Assembly: GCF_000737715.1 (NCBI RefSeq)
Contig: NZ_JPRN01000017.1
Coordinates: 17,068 to 81,067 of the forward strand
DNA: 64,000 nt
Origin: Chryseobacterium sp. JM1
Lineage (GTDB): Bacteria; Bacteroidota; Bacteroidia; Flavobacteriales; Weeksellaceae
Reading direction: 5' to 3'
Below, piece after piece: positions 34,839-43,584 of the stretch. Numbering within the stretch: position 1 is the first letter of the stretch; each line of letters begins with the position of its first letter. A program made the translations under genes and the position numbers. The notes under the pieces were generated by a model, which saw nothing but the letters and a program-made list of their open reading frames with translations, was not told the origin of the DNA and searched no databases.

Positions 34839-35864
34839 GTGAATCAACATATTCAAAATATTGAAATTTCCAATTTTAAGTCTATAAAAGATTTGAAAAT
34901 TGATGGTTGCAAAAAAATAAACATTTTTGCGGGTAAACCGAATGCTGGAAAGAGTAATATTTTAGAGGCAATCTCAATGTTAAGACTTGATATTATTGAA
35001 GATGATTTCAGAGAATATCTAAGGTTTAAAAACTATGATGATTTAACCTATTTTGGTAATATAGAAAATAATATAAATATAACTTCCAATTTAGGTTTTA
35101 TAGATTTTGAAGCGTTTGAATTATTTGGAATCTCATATTTGATTGGTAACAAAGAAAATATGTTTAAAATTAATATTGATGACGAGAATTACATAAATAT
35201 TTTTCATGGTGAAGAAAGAGGATTTCCTAAAAACTATAAACCTTTTGATTACAATATTCTTTTATATAAGCATAAAGAATACATCAATAAAAAATTCTTT
35301 TATAATAAAAGGTTAAATGTTTTTGGGAGAAATTTAGGAGAAATAATTTATAAAGAATCGACCTTAAATCAAAAAAAATTATTTGATACTATTGCTAAAT
35401 TAGTGCCGGAAAATTTTAAGATAAAAATAGATTCTAATAATTATGAATTAACTGTCTCAAAAGAAATTACACCATTTGTAGAATATTCACTCCCCTATTC
35501 TATGATTGCTGAAACTTTACAAAGATTAATTTTTTACAAAGCTGCAATTATCACTAATAATGATTCCGTTTTACTCTTTGAAGAACCTGAAGCACATTGT
35601 TTTGAACCGTATATTTTAGAATTTACTAATGAAGTAAAGTACAATGAAAACAACAATCAATTTTTCATGGTTACTCACAGCGATTTTATAATACAGGAAT
35701 TCTTAAGAGACGAGGAAAGTAAAGATAATTTACAGATTTATTTAGTTAATAATGTTGATGGAAAAACAGAAGTCAAAAAATTAGATAAACTAAATAATGA
35801 TGAAGTTTATGAATATGGAATGAACGTGTTTTTTAATTTTGATAATCTTTGGGAAAATAATTAA
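34839..35864 (+). CDS. AAA/ABC-type ATPase of a putative two-gene defence cassette
   Basis: A 341-residue ATPase of the OLD/AAA_15-21 type. The start appears to be GTG at 34839, 2 nt after the preceding stop. N-terminal IEISNFKSIKDLKIDG is the standard opening of these ATPases, Walker A is GKPNAGKSN (32-40), a Walker-B/signature region is SVLLFEEPEAHCFEPYI, and FFMVTHSDFIIQEFL is the H-loop. It is very AT-rich compared with nuo genes on both sides. It is followed after 2 nt by a TOPRIM-like gene, matching the split arrangement of PARIS and related OLD-like systems. Role in phage defence is inferred. Confidence 0.82.
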   Translation: MNQHIQNIEISNFKSIKDLKIDGCKKINIFAGKPNAGKSNILEAISMLRLDIIEDDFREYLRFKNYDDLTYFGNIENNINITSNLGFIDFEAFELFGISYLIGNKENMFKINIDDENYINIFHGEERGFPKNYKPFDYNILLYKHKEYINKKFFYNKRLNVFGRNLGEIIYKESTLNQKKLFDTIAKLVPENFKIKIDSNNYELTVSKEITPFVEYSLPYSMIAETLQRLIFYKAAIITNNDSVLLFEEPEAHCFEPYILEFTNEVKYNENNNQFFMVTHSDFIIQEFLRDEESKDNLQIYLVNNVDGKTEVKKLDKLNNDEVYEYGMNVFFNFDNLWENN

Positions 35865-35866
35865 AG

Positions 35867-36397
35867 ATGAGTATCATTGGTGTAGAATGCAATGCTGATA
35901 GATATTTTTTTGGAAGACTTTTAAATAATAAAGGCCTTATCCGAAAAGAGAGGAATGATACCGAAGTTATAAAAAGTGTTGCAGTCAAAAGTAAAGGGAA
36001 CTTTAGTGTTGGTATTATTGACATTGATAAAAACAAAAAAATTCCTAAAAATTTTAATTTGATCTATGAAAATAATCATACCAAAATTTTTAAACATACA
36101 GAAAATTGTCAATTTTTAATAGCCATTGGTCCTAGACAATTTGAACATTGGATTAATGAATTTTTAAAAAATAAAAACATTAATGTAGAAGATTTTGATT
36201 TTGAAAGTTTTGATAAATTTATGCAAACATCAAAATCATTAAAACCAGAAATGGATATCAGATTCAAAAATATAATAGATGTTGTAATTCAAAATTATGA
36301 TACAGATGATAATCACATCTTAACTTTGAAAAAGCATTTGGAATATATCATTGAAACAAAATATCATTTCTCAATAACAGAATTTAATAAAATTTAA
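35867..36397 (+). CDS. TOPRIM-like partner protein of the ATPase
   Basis: A 176-residue protein with the residue pattern of a small TOPRIM domain: Glu7 in IIGVECNADRYFFGRLL and an Asp-x-Asp at 52-54 in SVGIIDIDKNKKIP, 45 residues apart. The C-terminal half is helical (ILTLKKHLEYIIETKYHF). The family is not recognised with certainty; DUF3226- or DUF4435-like TOPRIM proteins are the nearest that come to mind. It would supply nuclease or effector activity controlled by the adjacent ATPase. Same AT-rich composition as that gene. Confidence 0.6.
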   Translation: MSIIGVECNADRYFFGRLLNNKGLIRKERNDTEVIKSVAVKSKGNFSVGIIDIDKNKKIPKNFNLIYENNHTKIFKHTENCQFLIAIGPRQFEHWINEFLKNKNINVEDFDFESFDKFMQTSKSLKPEMDIRFKNIIDVVIQNYDTDDNHILTLKKHLEYIIETKYHFSITEFNKI

Positions 36398-36426
36398 ATG
36401 CTTACCGCAGTATAAAGCGAAAGAAT

Positions 36427-37425
36427 ATGAGCGAAGAGGTTAAAAAATTCAAAATAACTATAGACGGACAGACTACTGAAGTTTTGCCTGGGACTTCTAT
36501 TTTGGAAGCTGCCAGACAAATTGGTGGAAAATCTGTACCTCCTGCAATGTGCTATTACAGCAAATTGGAAACCAGTGGAGGGAGATGTAGAACTTGCTTA
36601 GTCGAAGTTTCGAAAGGATCTGAAGCAGATCCGCGCCCTATGCCTAAATTAGTTGCTAGTTGCAGAACTAACGTAATGGACGGTATGGAAGTGAAAAATC
36701 TTTCTTCTGAAAAAGCTCAGGAAGGTAGAAAAGCCGTTACCGAATTCTTATTGGTGAACCACCCTCTGGACTGCCCTGTGTGCGACCAGGCTGGTGAATG
36801 CCACCTTCAGGATCTTGGGTACGAGCACGGAAACCTTGAGACAAGAACTGAATTTGAAAGAAATACTTACGAAGCAGACGATCTTGGTCCGAATATCAAG
36901 TTGAATATGAACCGTTGTATTCTTTGTGCAAGATGTGTATTGGCAGCCAATCAGTTAACAGGTGAAAGAGAGCATGGTATTCTTTTCAGAGGAGATCACG
37001 CTGAAATTTCTACTTATTTAAATAAAGCTTTAGATAATGACTTTATCGGAAATGTTATCGATGTTTGCCCTGTAGGTGCATTAACAGACAGAACTTCCCG
37101 TTTTGCAAGCAGAGTTTGGTTTACAAAGCCAATGAATGCGACCTGCAAATGTGATAAATGTTCAGGAAAAGCCGTAGTTTGGATGAAAGGTGACGAAATT
37201 GTAAGAGTTACTGCCAGAAAAGATCAGTGGGGTGAAGTGGAAGAATTCATCTGCGATACCTGTCGTTTTGAAAGAAAAGAACTTTCTGACTGGAATATTG
37301 AAGGTCCTAGACATATCGACAGACACTCGGTAATTTCATTGAACCACTACGAAAAACCTAAGGATGAGCTAAGAGTATTAGACAATCCTATGGCCAAAGA
37401 AATCAGTGAAAAAGACGAAAAATAA
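36427..37425 (+). CDS. nuoG: NADH-quinone oxidoreductase subunit G, short form
   Basis: A 332-residue protein carrying the N-terminal Fe-S part only: ferredoxin-like N1b (PAMCYYSKLE, GGRCRTCLVEV), the His/Cys N5 site (HPLDCPVCDQAGECHLQD), N4 (RCILCARCV with DVCPVGAL) and a residual cluster motif (CKCDKCSG with CDTC). The roughly 350-500-residue molybdopterin-like domain of E. coli NuoG is absent, which I believe is normal for flavobacteria. It lies directly after the ATPase/TOPRIM cassette. Confidence 0.93.
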   Translation: MSEEVKKFKITIDGQTTEVLPGTSILEAARQIGGKSVPPAMCYYSKLETSGGRCRTCLVEVSKGSEADPRPMPKLVASCRTNVMDGMEVKNLSSEKAQEGRKAVTEFLLVNHPLDCPVCDQAGECHLQDLGYEHGNLETRTEFERNTYEADDLGPNIKLNMNRCILCARCVLAANQLTGEREHGILFRGDHAEISTYLNKALDNDFIGNVIDVCPVGALTDRTSRFASRVWFTKPMNATCKCDKCSGKAVVWMKGDEIVRVTARKDQWGEVEEFICDTCRFERKELSDWNIEGPRHIDRHSVISLNHYEKPKDELRVLDNPMAKEISEKDEK

Positions 37426-37509
37426 TTGATAATGAGTTGATGTGATGATACGATGACTAATCTTTATCTTCTAACATCTAACTTCTAATATCTAACATCT
37501 AAATAAAAA
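37426..37509. repeat. nuoG-nuoH spacer: low-complexity word repeat
   Basis: A purine-rich GATG/TGATG left half is followed by a right half of TCTAACATCTAACTTCTAAT-like words. It is clearly related to the nuoH-nuoI spacer at 38575. Confidence 0.7.
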
Positions 37510-38574
37510 ATGGATTTACTAACATTTAAACTTATACTTGTACTAGCACTTTTCCTGCTGTCTCTTACGATAGCCGCCTACTCTACCTGGGCTGAAAGAA
37601 AAGTTGCCTCTATCATGCAGGATAGAATTGGTCCCAACAGAGCAGGACCTTTCGGACTACTGCAGCCACTGGCCGACGGTGGAAAGTTTTTCTTTAAAGA
37701 AGACTTTACCCCTGCCAATGCTGAAAAGTTTCTTTTCGTATTGGGACCGGCATTGGTTATGTTTATTTCATTGATCACAGGAGCGGTTATTCCTTGGGGT
37801 AAAAGTTTAAATATTGCAGGTACTTCTTTTGATTTACAGGTTGCCAACATCGACGTTGGGGTACTTTTCATCATCGGAATGGCTTCAATCGGTGTATACG
37901 GAATCATGATCGGAGGTTGGGCTTCGAATAACAAATATTCATTATTAGGTGCTATCCGTGCTTCTTCACAGATGATCTCTTACGAACTGGCGATGGGATT
38001 AGCATTGCTTTCTATCATCATGATGTCAGGAAGTTTAGATTTAAAAGAAATTACGGAAAGTCAGACCACTGGAAAATTATGGGGAGTTATTCCCTGGATT
38101 TCCGGTATGAACTGGAATATTTTCTACCAGCCGATTGCATTCCTTGTATTCTTCGTAGCTGCTTTGGCAGAAACCAACAGACACCCTTTCGATTTACCGG
38201 AATGTGAATCTGAATTGGTAACAGGGTATTCTACGGAATATTCTTCCATGAAGTTAGGATTGTATATGTTCGGTGAATATGTGAACATGTTTATCTCCAA
38301 TGCTTTCATGGTCGTTCTTTTCTTCGGTGGTTACAACTATCCAGGAATTGAATGGGTTACTCAGAACTGGGGTGAAAACGCTGCAGGAATTTTGAGTATC
38401 GTAGCATTTTTAACGAAAACGGTAATCGGAATTCTGATCTTTATGTGGATCAGATGGACGCTTCCAAGATTTAGATATGACCAACTGATGCACTTAGGAT
38501 GGAAAACACTTATCCCAATGGCATTAGTAAACCTATTGATTACAGGTGCTGTAATTTTAGCATTTGCCAACTAG
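37510..38574 (+). CDS. nuoH: NADH-quinone oxidoreductase subunit H
   Basis: A 354-residue, eight-helix membrane subunit next to the quinone site. Family blocks: ERKVASIMQDRIGPNRAGPF, DFTPANAEKFLFVLGP, and AETNRHPFDLPECESELVTG. Complete. Confidence 0.97.
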   Translation: MDLLTFKLILVLALFLLSLTIAAYSTWAERKVASIMQDRIGPNRAGPFGLLQPLADGGKFFFKEDFTPANAEKFLFVLGPALVMFISLITGAVIPWGKSLNIAGTSFDLQVANIDVGVLFIIGMASIGVYGIMIGGWASNNKYSLLGAIRASSQMISYELAMGLALLSIIMMSGSLDLKEITESQTTGKLWGVIPWISGMNWNIFYQPIAFLVFFVAALAETNRHPFDLPECESELVTGYSTEYSSMKLGLYMFGEYVNMFISNAFMVVLFFGGYNYPGIEWVTQNWGENAAGILSIVAFLTKTVIGILIFMWIRWTLPRFRYDQLMHLGWKTLIPMALVNLLITGAVILAFAN

Positions 38575-38686
38575 AATAATTTGAAAATGAGATGATGTGA
38601 TGATGTGATAATATGGTGATGCGGGAAATAAAAACCCACTTCCATCTTCTAACATCTAACGTCTAACATCTAACATCTATAATTAA
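38575..38686. repeat. nuoH-nuoI spacer: low-complexity word repeat
   Basis: GATGATGTGATGATGTGAT in the left half and repeated TCTAACATCTAAC words in the right half, partly complementary to each other. Homologous in design to the spacer at 37426. Confidence 0.7.
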
Positions 38687-39244
38687 ATGAAACTTACAAA
38701 CAGATCAAAAGTTGTTTCCAACAAAGAAATGACCCTTGCTGAAAAAATCTACCTTCCTGCTATTTTTACCGGGATGGGGATTACATTTAAGCATGCTGTA
38801 AGAACCGTGATAAAAGGTGCTCCGGCAGTATATTCATATCCGGAAGTACAGAAACCCAGAACCACTATCTGGAGAGGTCAGCACGTTCTGAAAAGAGACG
38901 AAGAAGGCAGAGAAAGATGTACAGCCTGTGGACTTTGTGCCGTAGCCTGTCCTGCAGAAGCCATCACCATGACGGCTTCAGAGAGAACGAAGGAGGAAAA
39001 AGGTCTTTACAGAGAAGAAAAATATGCATCAGTTTATGAAATCAATATGCTGAGATGTATTTTCTGCGGGATGTGTGAAGAAGCCTGTCCTAAATCTGCG
39101 ATCTATCTTACAGACAGATTGGTGGATGTAGAAACCAACAGAGGATCTTTCATCTATGGAAAAGACAAATTGGTTGAAAAAATAAATGAAAGGATTGACA
39201 TTACGACAAGACAATCCGAGAAACAAAAAAATGCGGTAAAATAA
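38687..39244 (+). CDS. nuoI: NADH-quinone oxidoreductase subunit I
   Basis: A 185-residue ferredoxin-like subunit with two 4Fe-4S sites (N6a, N6b): RCTACGLCAVACPAE and RCIFCGMCEEACPKS. The stop and the nuoJ start share one base. Confidence 0.97.
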   Translation: MKLTNRSKVVSNKEMTLAEKIYLPAIFTGMGITFKHAVRTVIKGAPAVYSYPEVQKPRTTIWRGQHVLKRDEEGRERCTACGLCAVACPAEAITMTASERTKEEKGLYREEKYASVYEINMLRCIFCGMCEEACPKSAIYLTDRLVDVETNRGSFIYGKDKLVEKINERIDITTRQSEKQKNAVK

Positions 39245-39741
39245 TGGATCAGTTTTTATTTTTCTTGGTGGCGTTTTTAGCAGTAGCTAGTGCAGTGTAT
39301 TTTGTGTTTGCAAGAAATCCGCTCTATGCTATTTTGTCATTAATTGTTACGATGTTTTCAATTGCGGGAATGTACATTCTTCTGAATGCCCAGTTCCTTG
39401 CAATCATTCAGATCATAGTGTACGCAGGAGCCATCATGGTATTATTCCTTTATATCCTGATGATGCTTAACCTTAATAAACAAGACGAAAGTAAGAAGAA
39501 CAATACTTTAAAATTTGTTGGAGTTTTTACAGCCGGTCTTTTATTAATTGGAGTTTTAGGCGTATTCAGAGGCGTTCAGGACAATCACATTGTTGTTGAA
39601 AATGTAGACAAGGGTGTAGGTCTTACGAAAAATCTGGGCAGACTTTTGTTTAATCAATATGTTTTACCGTTTGAGCTTGCATCCATCCTTATTTTGGCAG
39701 GTATTGTAGGTGCGGTATTAATCGGTAAAAAAGATTTATAA
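39244..39741 (+). CDS. nuoJ: NADH-quinone oxidoreductase subunit J
   Basis: A 165-residue five-helix membrane subunit with the conserved IIVYAGAIMVLFLYILMM segment. It overlaps nuoI by one base. Confidence 0.96.
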   Translation: MDQFLFFLVAFLAVASAVYFVFARNPLYAILSLIVTMFSIAGMYILLNAQFLAIIQIIVYAGAIMVLFLYILMMLNLNKQDESKKNNTLKFVGVFTAGLLLIGVLGVFRGVQDNHIVVENVDKGVGLTKNLGRLLFNQYVLPFELASILILAGIVGAVLIGKKDL

Positions 39742-39745
39742 AATT

Positions 39746-40075
39746 ATGGGAGAAGTAAATACATTTATACAAAGCGTCCCTCTTAACTATTTCATCATGC
39801 TTTCTTCAGTATTGTTCTGTCTGGGAGTATTGGGAGTATTGTTGAGAAAAAACGCTATTGTTATTTTGGGCTGTGTAGAGCTTATGCTGAATTCTGTAAA
39901 CCTTTTATTGGCTGCTTTTTCAGCGTATAAAGGAAACGGAGACGGACAGCTTTTAGTTTTCTTCATTATGGTGGTAGCCGCCGCTGAAGTTGCGGTAGGT
40001 CTGGCAATTATTGCTATGCTATATAGAAATACCCGTTCTGTGGATGTAAGTATATTTAATAAATTAAGAGGATAA
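39746..40075 (+). CDS. nuoK: NADH-quinone oxidoreductase subunit K
   Basis: A 109-residue three-helix antiporter-like subunit; GCVELMLNSVNLLLAAF carries the conserved membrane Glu and VVAAAEVAVGLAIIA the second. Four nt after nuoJ. Confidence 0.96.
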   Translation: MGEVNTFIQSVPLNYFIMLSSVLFCLGVLGVLLRKNAIVILGCVELMLNSVNLLLAAFSAYKGNGDGQLLVFFIMVVAAAEVAVGLAIIAMLYRNTRSVDVSIFNKLRG

Positions 40076-40078
40076 GGA

Positions 40079-41992
40079 ATGGAAAATTTAGTGTATGCAA
40101 TAGTACTTTTACCACTATTAGGGTTTCTTATTAACGGTTTATTCGGGAAAAATCTTCCAAAAATATTTGTAGGCTCTCTGGCTACAGCTATGGTTTTCGG
40201 ATCATTCTGTATCGCAGTAAGTCTTTTCTTGAAATTTGATTCTGAAAGTCAGCCTGTCATTGTTAAAGCTTTTGAGTGGTTTACAGTAAACGGCGTTCAG
40301 ATCAATTTCGGATTCCAGATTGATCAGCTTTCATTAATGATGGTAATGATCATCACAGGTATCGGATCCCTGATCCATTTATATTCTATCGGATATATGA
40401 GCCATGACAAAGGTTTCTATAAGTTCTTTACTTATCTGAATCTTTTCATCTTCTCGATGTTACTTTTAGTAATGGGAAGCAACTACCTGATCCTGTTCAT
40501 CGGATGGGAAGGTGTAGGTCTTTGTTCTTACCTGTTGATCGGATTCTGGTATACCAATGAAGAATATGGTAAAGCAGCAAGAAAAGCGTTCATCATGAAC
40601 AGAATTGGTGACCTTGCCTTACTGATCGGGATCTTCATGATCGCGGCTCAGACCAATGCAGTGGATTTCCTTACCGTAGCACAGAACTCTTCAAAATTTG
40701 AATTAGACGGAACAGTAATTATCTTTATTACAGCCAGCTTATTTATCGGAGCTACCGGTAAATCGGCTCAGGTTCCTTTATATACATGGTTACCGGATGC
40801 GATGGCCGGTCCTACTCCGGTTTCAGCGTTGATCCACGCGGCAACGATGGTAACGGCAGGTATCTATTTAGTGGTAAGATCAAACTTCTTATTTACTTTG
40901 GCACCTACGGTTCAGGGAGGAATTTTATTCATCGGATTCTTAACAGCTGCTTTGGCTGGATTCTATGCACTCCGTCAGAACGACATCAAAAAAGTATTGG
41001 CCTACTCTACCGTTTCACAGCTTGGATTTATGTTCATTGCTTTAGGATTGGGAGCTTACACTACAGCGATGTTCCACGTAATGACGCACGCATTCTTCAA
41101 AGCACTATTATTCCTGGGAGCAGGTTCTGTGATCCACGCGATGAGCAACGAGCAGGATATGCGTTTCATGGGAGGTCTGAAAAAATACATACCTATCACC
41201 CACGCCACTTTCCTTATCGGGACACTGGCAATCTCAGGTTTCCCTCTATTATCAGGGATGATCTCAAAAGACGAAATTTTAGTAGCAGCATTCGCTAAAA
41301 ACCCTGTTTACTGGGTGATCTTATTTGTTTTAGCGGCAATGACTGCAACGTATATGTTCAGACTGTACTACCTGACATTCCATGGAGAGTTCAGAGGTAC
41401 GGAAGATCAGAAACATCACTTACACGAAAGCCCGTCTAATATGACCCTTCCGTTGATCGTTCTGGCTATCCTTTCTGTGCTTGGAGGTTTCATTAACCTT
41501 CCTCACTTCATCGGACACGGTCATTATGCTAAATTAATGGAATGGCTGAAGCCTGTTCTTACCGAGCAAAGCTACAACCAGATGGAAGCTACTCTTTCGG
41601 GAGTTCCGTTTGGGACTGAAATGATCTTATTAGGCGCTACAGTGCTGATGTTCTTCACCGTATGGTTGATCGTAAAAAACACCTACGTGAAAAAGAAAAA
41701 AAAGGCTCTGGCAGAAGAAAGCTATACCGGATGGGAGAAACTTTCTGCTAAGAAATTATATGTAGACGAACTTTACAATGCATTGATTGTAAAAACTGTT
41801 GAAGGATTAGGACGCGGAGGAAAGATGTTTGATAAAGGGATCTTAGACCGTTTTGTAGACTTTGTAGGCGAAGGCGCTGAAGACAGCGGAAAAGCGATGA
41901 AGCGTATCCAAAACGGAAATGTAGAGACTTATATTCTTATCATGTCTTTAGCAGTGGGAATTATACTGATTGTTAACTTTATATTACAATAA
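40079..41992 (+). CDS. nuoL: NADH-quinone oxidoreductase subunit L
   Basis: A 637-residue antiporter-like proton-pumping subunit with the long C-terminal lateral helix region. Hallmarks: FIGWEGVGLCSYLLIGFWY, LPDAMAGPTPVSALIHAATM and KALLFLGAGSVIHAM. Its last base is shared with the nuoM start. Confidence 0.97.
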   Translation: MENLVYAIVLLPLLGFLINGLFGKNLPKIFVGSLATAMVFGSFCIAVSLFLKFDSESQPVIVKAFEWFTVNGVQINFGFQIDQLSLMMVMIITGIGSLIHLYSIGYMSHDKGFYKFFTYLNLFIFSMLLLVMGSNYLILFIGWEGVGLCSYLLIGFWYTNEEYGKAARKAFIMNRIGDLALLIGIFMIAAQTNAVDFLTVAQNSSKFELDGTVIIFITASLFIGATGKSAQVPLYTWLPDAMAGPTPVSALIHAATMVTAGIYLVVRSNFLFTLAPTVQGGILFIGFLTAALAGFYALRQNDIKKVLAYSTVSQLGFMFIALGLGAYTTAMFHVMTHAFFKALLFLGAGSVIHAMSNEQDMRFMGGLKKYIPITHATFLIGTLAISGFPLLSGMISKDEILVAAFAKNPVYWVILFVLAAMTATYMFRLYYLTFHGEFRGTEDQKHHLHESPSNMTLPLIVLAILSVLGGFINLPHFIGHGHYAKLMEWLKPVLTEQSYNQMEATLSGVPFGTEMILLGATVLMFFTVWLIVKNTYVKKKKKALAEESYTGWEKLSAKKLYVDELYNALIVKTVEGLGRGGKMFDKGILDRFVDFVGEGAEDSGKAMKRIQNGNVETYILIMSLAVGIILIVNFILQ

Positions 41993-43485
41993 TGTCTGGT
42001 TTATTATTAACATTATTACTATTACCTCTAGTAGGTTCGGGATTAGTTTTTGCATGGAAAAATAAATCCAGCAAATATTTGGCGCTAGGAATAGCTTTGA
42101 TCCAAATGCTTATTACATTCTACATCGCAGCGGATTTTGATTTTAATCCAACGGTGGACAGTGTACTGCAGCACGAAATCAACTACCCTTGGTCACAATT
42201 CATTAAAAGCTCACTTCATTTCGGCATAGACGGAATGAGTCTGCTGCTTTTACTGTTGACCAACATCTTAACGCCTATCATTATTTTATCTTCGTTTAAC
42301 GAAAATGTAAACTACAGAAATACATTCTACGGCCTGATTCTGCTAATGCAGTTCGGTCTTGTGGGCGTGTTCACTTCTTTAGACGGACTGTTGTTCTACA
42401 TTTTCTGGGAAGTAACCTTAATTCCAATCTGGTTCATCGCCGGACTTTGGGGCCAGGAAAATAAAAGATTCGAATTCACAACGAAATTCTTCGTTTATAC
42501 ATTCGTTGGGTCATTATTTATGTTAGCCGGATTGATCTATGTGTACAACCACTCTGCATCATTCGCGTTAACAGATTTATACAATGCTCAGCTTAATGAA
42601 GTACAGCAGACGGTAGTATTCTGGTTCATTTTCTTTGCATTTGCAGTGAAATTACCGGTATTCCCTTTCCATACATGGCAGCCGGATACCTATACCTACT
42701 CTCCTACTCAGGGATCCATGCTTTTATCAGGGATCATGCTGAAGATGGCGGTGTATGGTGTTATCCGTTATTTGCTTCCGATCACTCCAATTCCGATTGC
42801 AGGAATTTCAGGACAGATCGTAATTATCTTAGCAATTGTAGGAATTGTTCACGGTGCTCTAATCGCGATCATCCAGACCGATATGAAGAGAATCATTGCC
42901 TATTCTTCTTTCTCTCACGTAGGATTAATGGTGGCAGGGATTTTCTCTTCCGCAGTGATCACGTTAAGAGGAACATTCAATATCGAAGGAGCTGAAGGAG
43001 CATTGGTACAGACTTTTGCTCACGGTATCAACGTAGTGGGATTATTCTACTGCTGTGATATTTTATACAAGAGATTTAAATCAAGAGACATCAGACAAAT
43101 GGGAGGTTTAGCCAAAGTGGCTCCTAAGTTTGCCGTGTTGTTCCTGATCATTATATTAGGTTCAATGGGAGTTCCATTAACCAATGGATTCATCGGAGAA
43201 TTTATTTTGCTGAAATCCGTATATGATTTCAACGGACTGGCAGCAGTGATTGCAGGTCTTACTGTAATTCTTTGTGCCGTGTACCTGCTGAGATTCTACG
43301 GAAAAGCAATGTTCGGTGAAGGAAACGAAGCCGTTTTAAGTACAGCTAAAGATTTATCCGCTGTTGAATTTTCTGTATTGGCAAGTTTAGCGGTTTTCGT
43401 GATCCTGTTGGGGATTTTCCCACAGCCGGTGATCGATATGGTGAGTAGTTCGCTGAAGTTTATCTACACAGCAATGGCTAATTAG
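41992..43485 (+). CDS. nuoM: NADH-quinone oxidoreductase subunit M
   Basis: A 497-residue antiporter-like subunit. Blocks: FYIFWEVTLIPIWFIAGLWG, PVFPFHTWQPDTYTYSPTQG and FAHGINVVGLFYCCDILY. A 99-bp low-complexity spacer (AT-rich words then TCTCA-rich words) separates it from nuoN. Confidence 0.97.
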   Translation: MSGLLLTLLLLPLVGSGLVFAWKNKSSKYLALGIALIQMLITFYIAADFDFNPTVDSVLQHEINYPWSQFIKSSLHFGIDGMSLLLLLLTNILTPIIILSSFNENVNYRNTFYGLILLMQFGLVGVFTSLDGLLFYIFWEVTLIPIWFIAGLWGQENKRFEFTTKFFVYTFVGSLFMLAGLIYVYNHSASFALTDLYNAQLNEVQQTVVFWFIFFAFAVKLPVFPFHTWQPDTYTYSPTQGSMLLSGIMLKMAVYGVIRYLLPITPIPIAGISGQIVIILAIVGIVHGALIAIIQTDMKRIIAYSSFSHVGLMVAGIFSSAVITLRGTFNIEGAEGALVQTFAHGINVVGLFYCCDILYKRFKSRDIRQMGGLAKVAPKFAVLFLIIILGSMGVPLTNGFIGEFILLKSVYDFNGLAAVIAGLTVILCAVYLLRFYGKAMFGEGNEAVLSTAKDLSAVEFSVLASLAVFVILLGIFPQPVIDMVSSSLKFIYTAMAN

Positions 43486-43584
43486 AAGATTAAAAGATTT
43501 AAAAATTAAAAAATTAAGAGATTAGGAAATGAGGAATCAGAAATTCTGTCTCAGCTCTCATGTCTCACATCTCAAATCTATATT

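Noticed and set aside
40786..41298. A long alternative-frame ORF of 170 codons inside nuoL
   Set aside because: It lies wholly within a clearly coding gene in another frame and has biased, non-protein-like composition.
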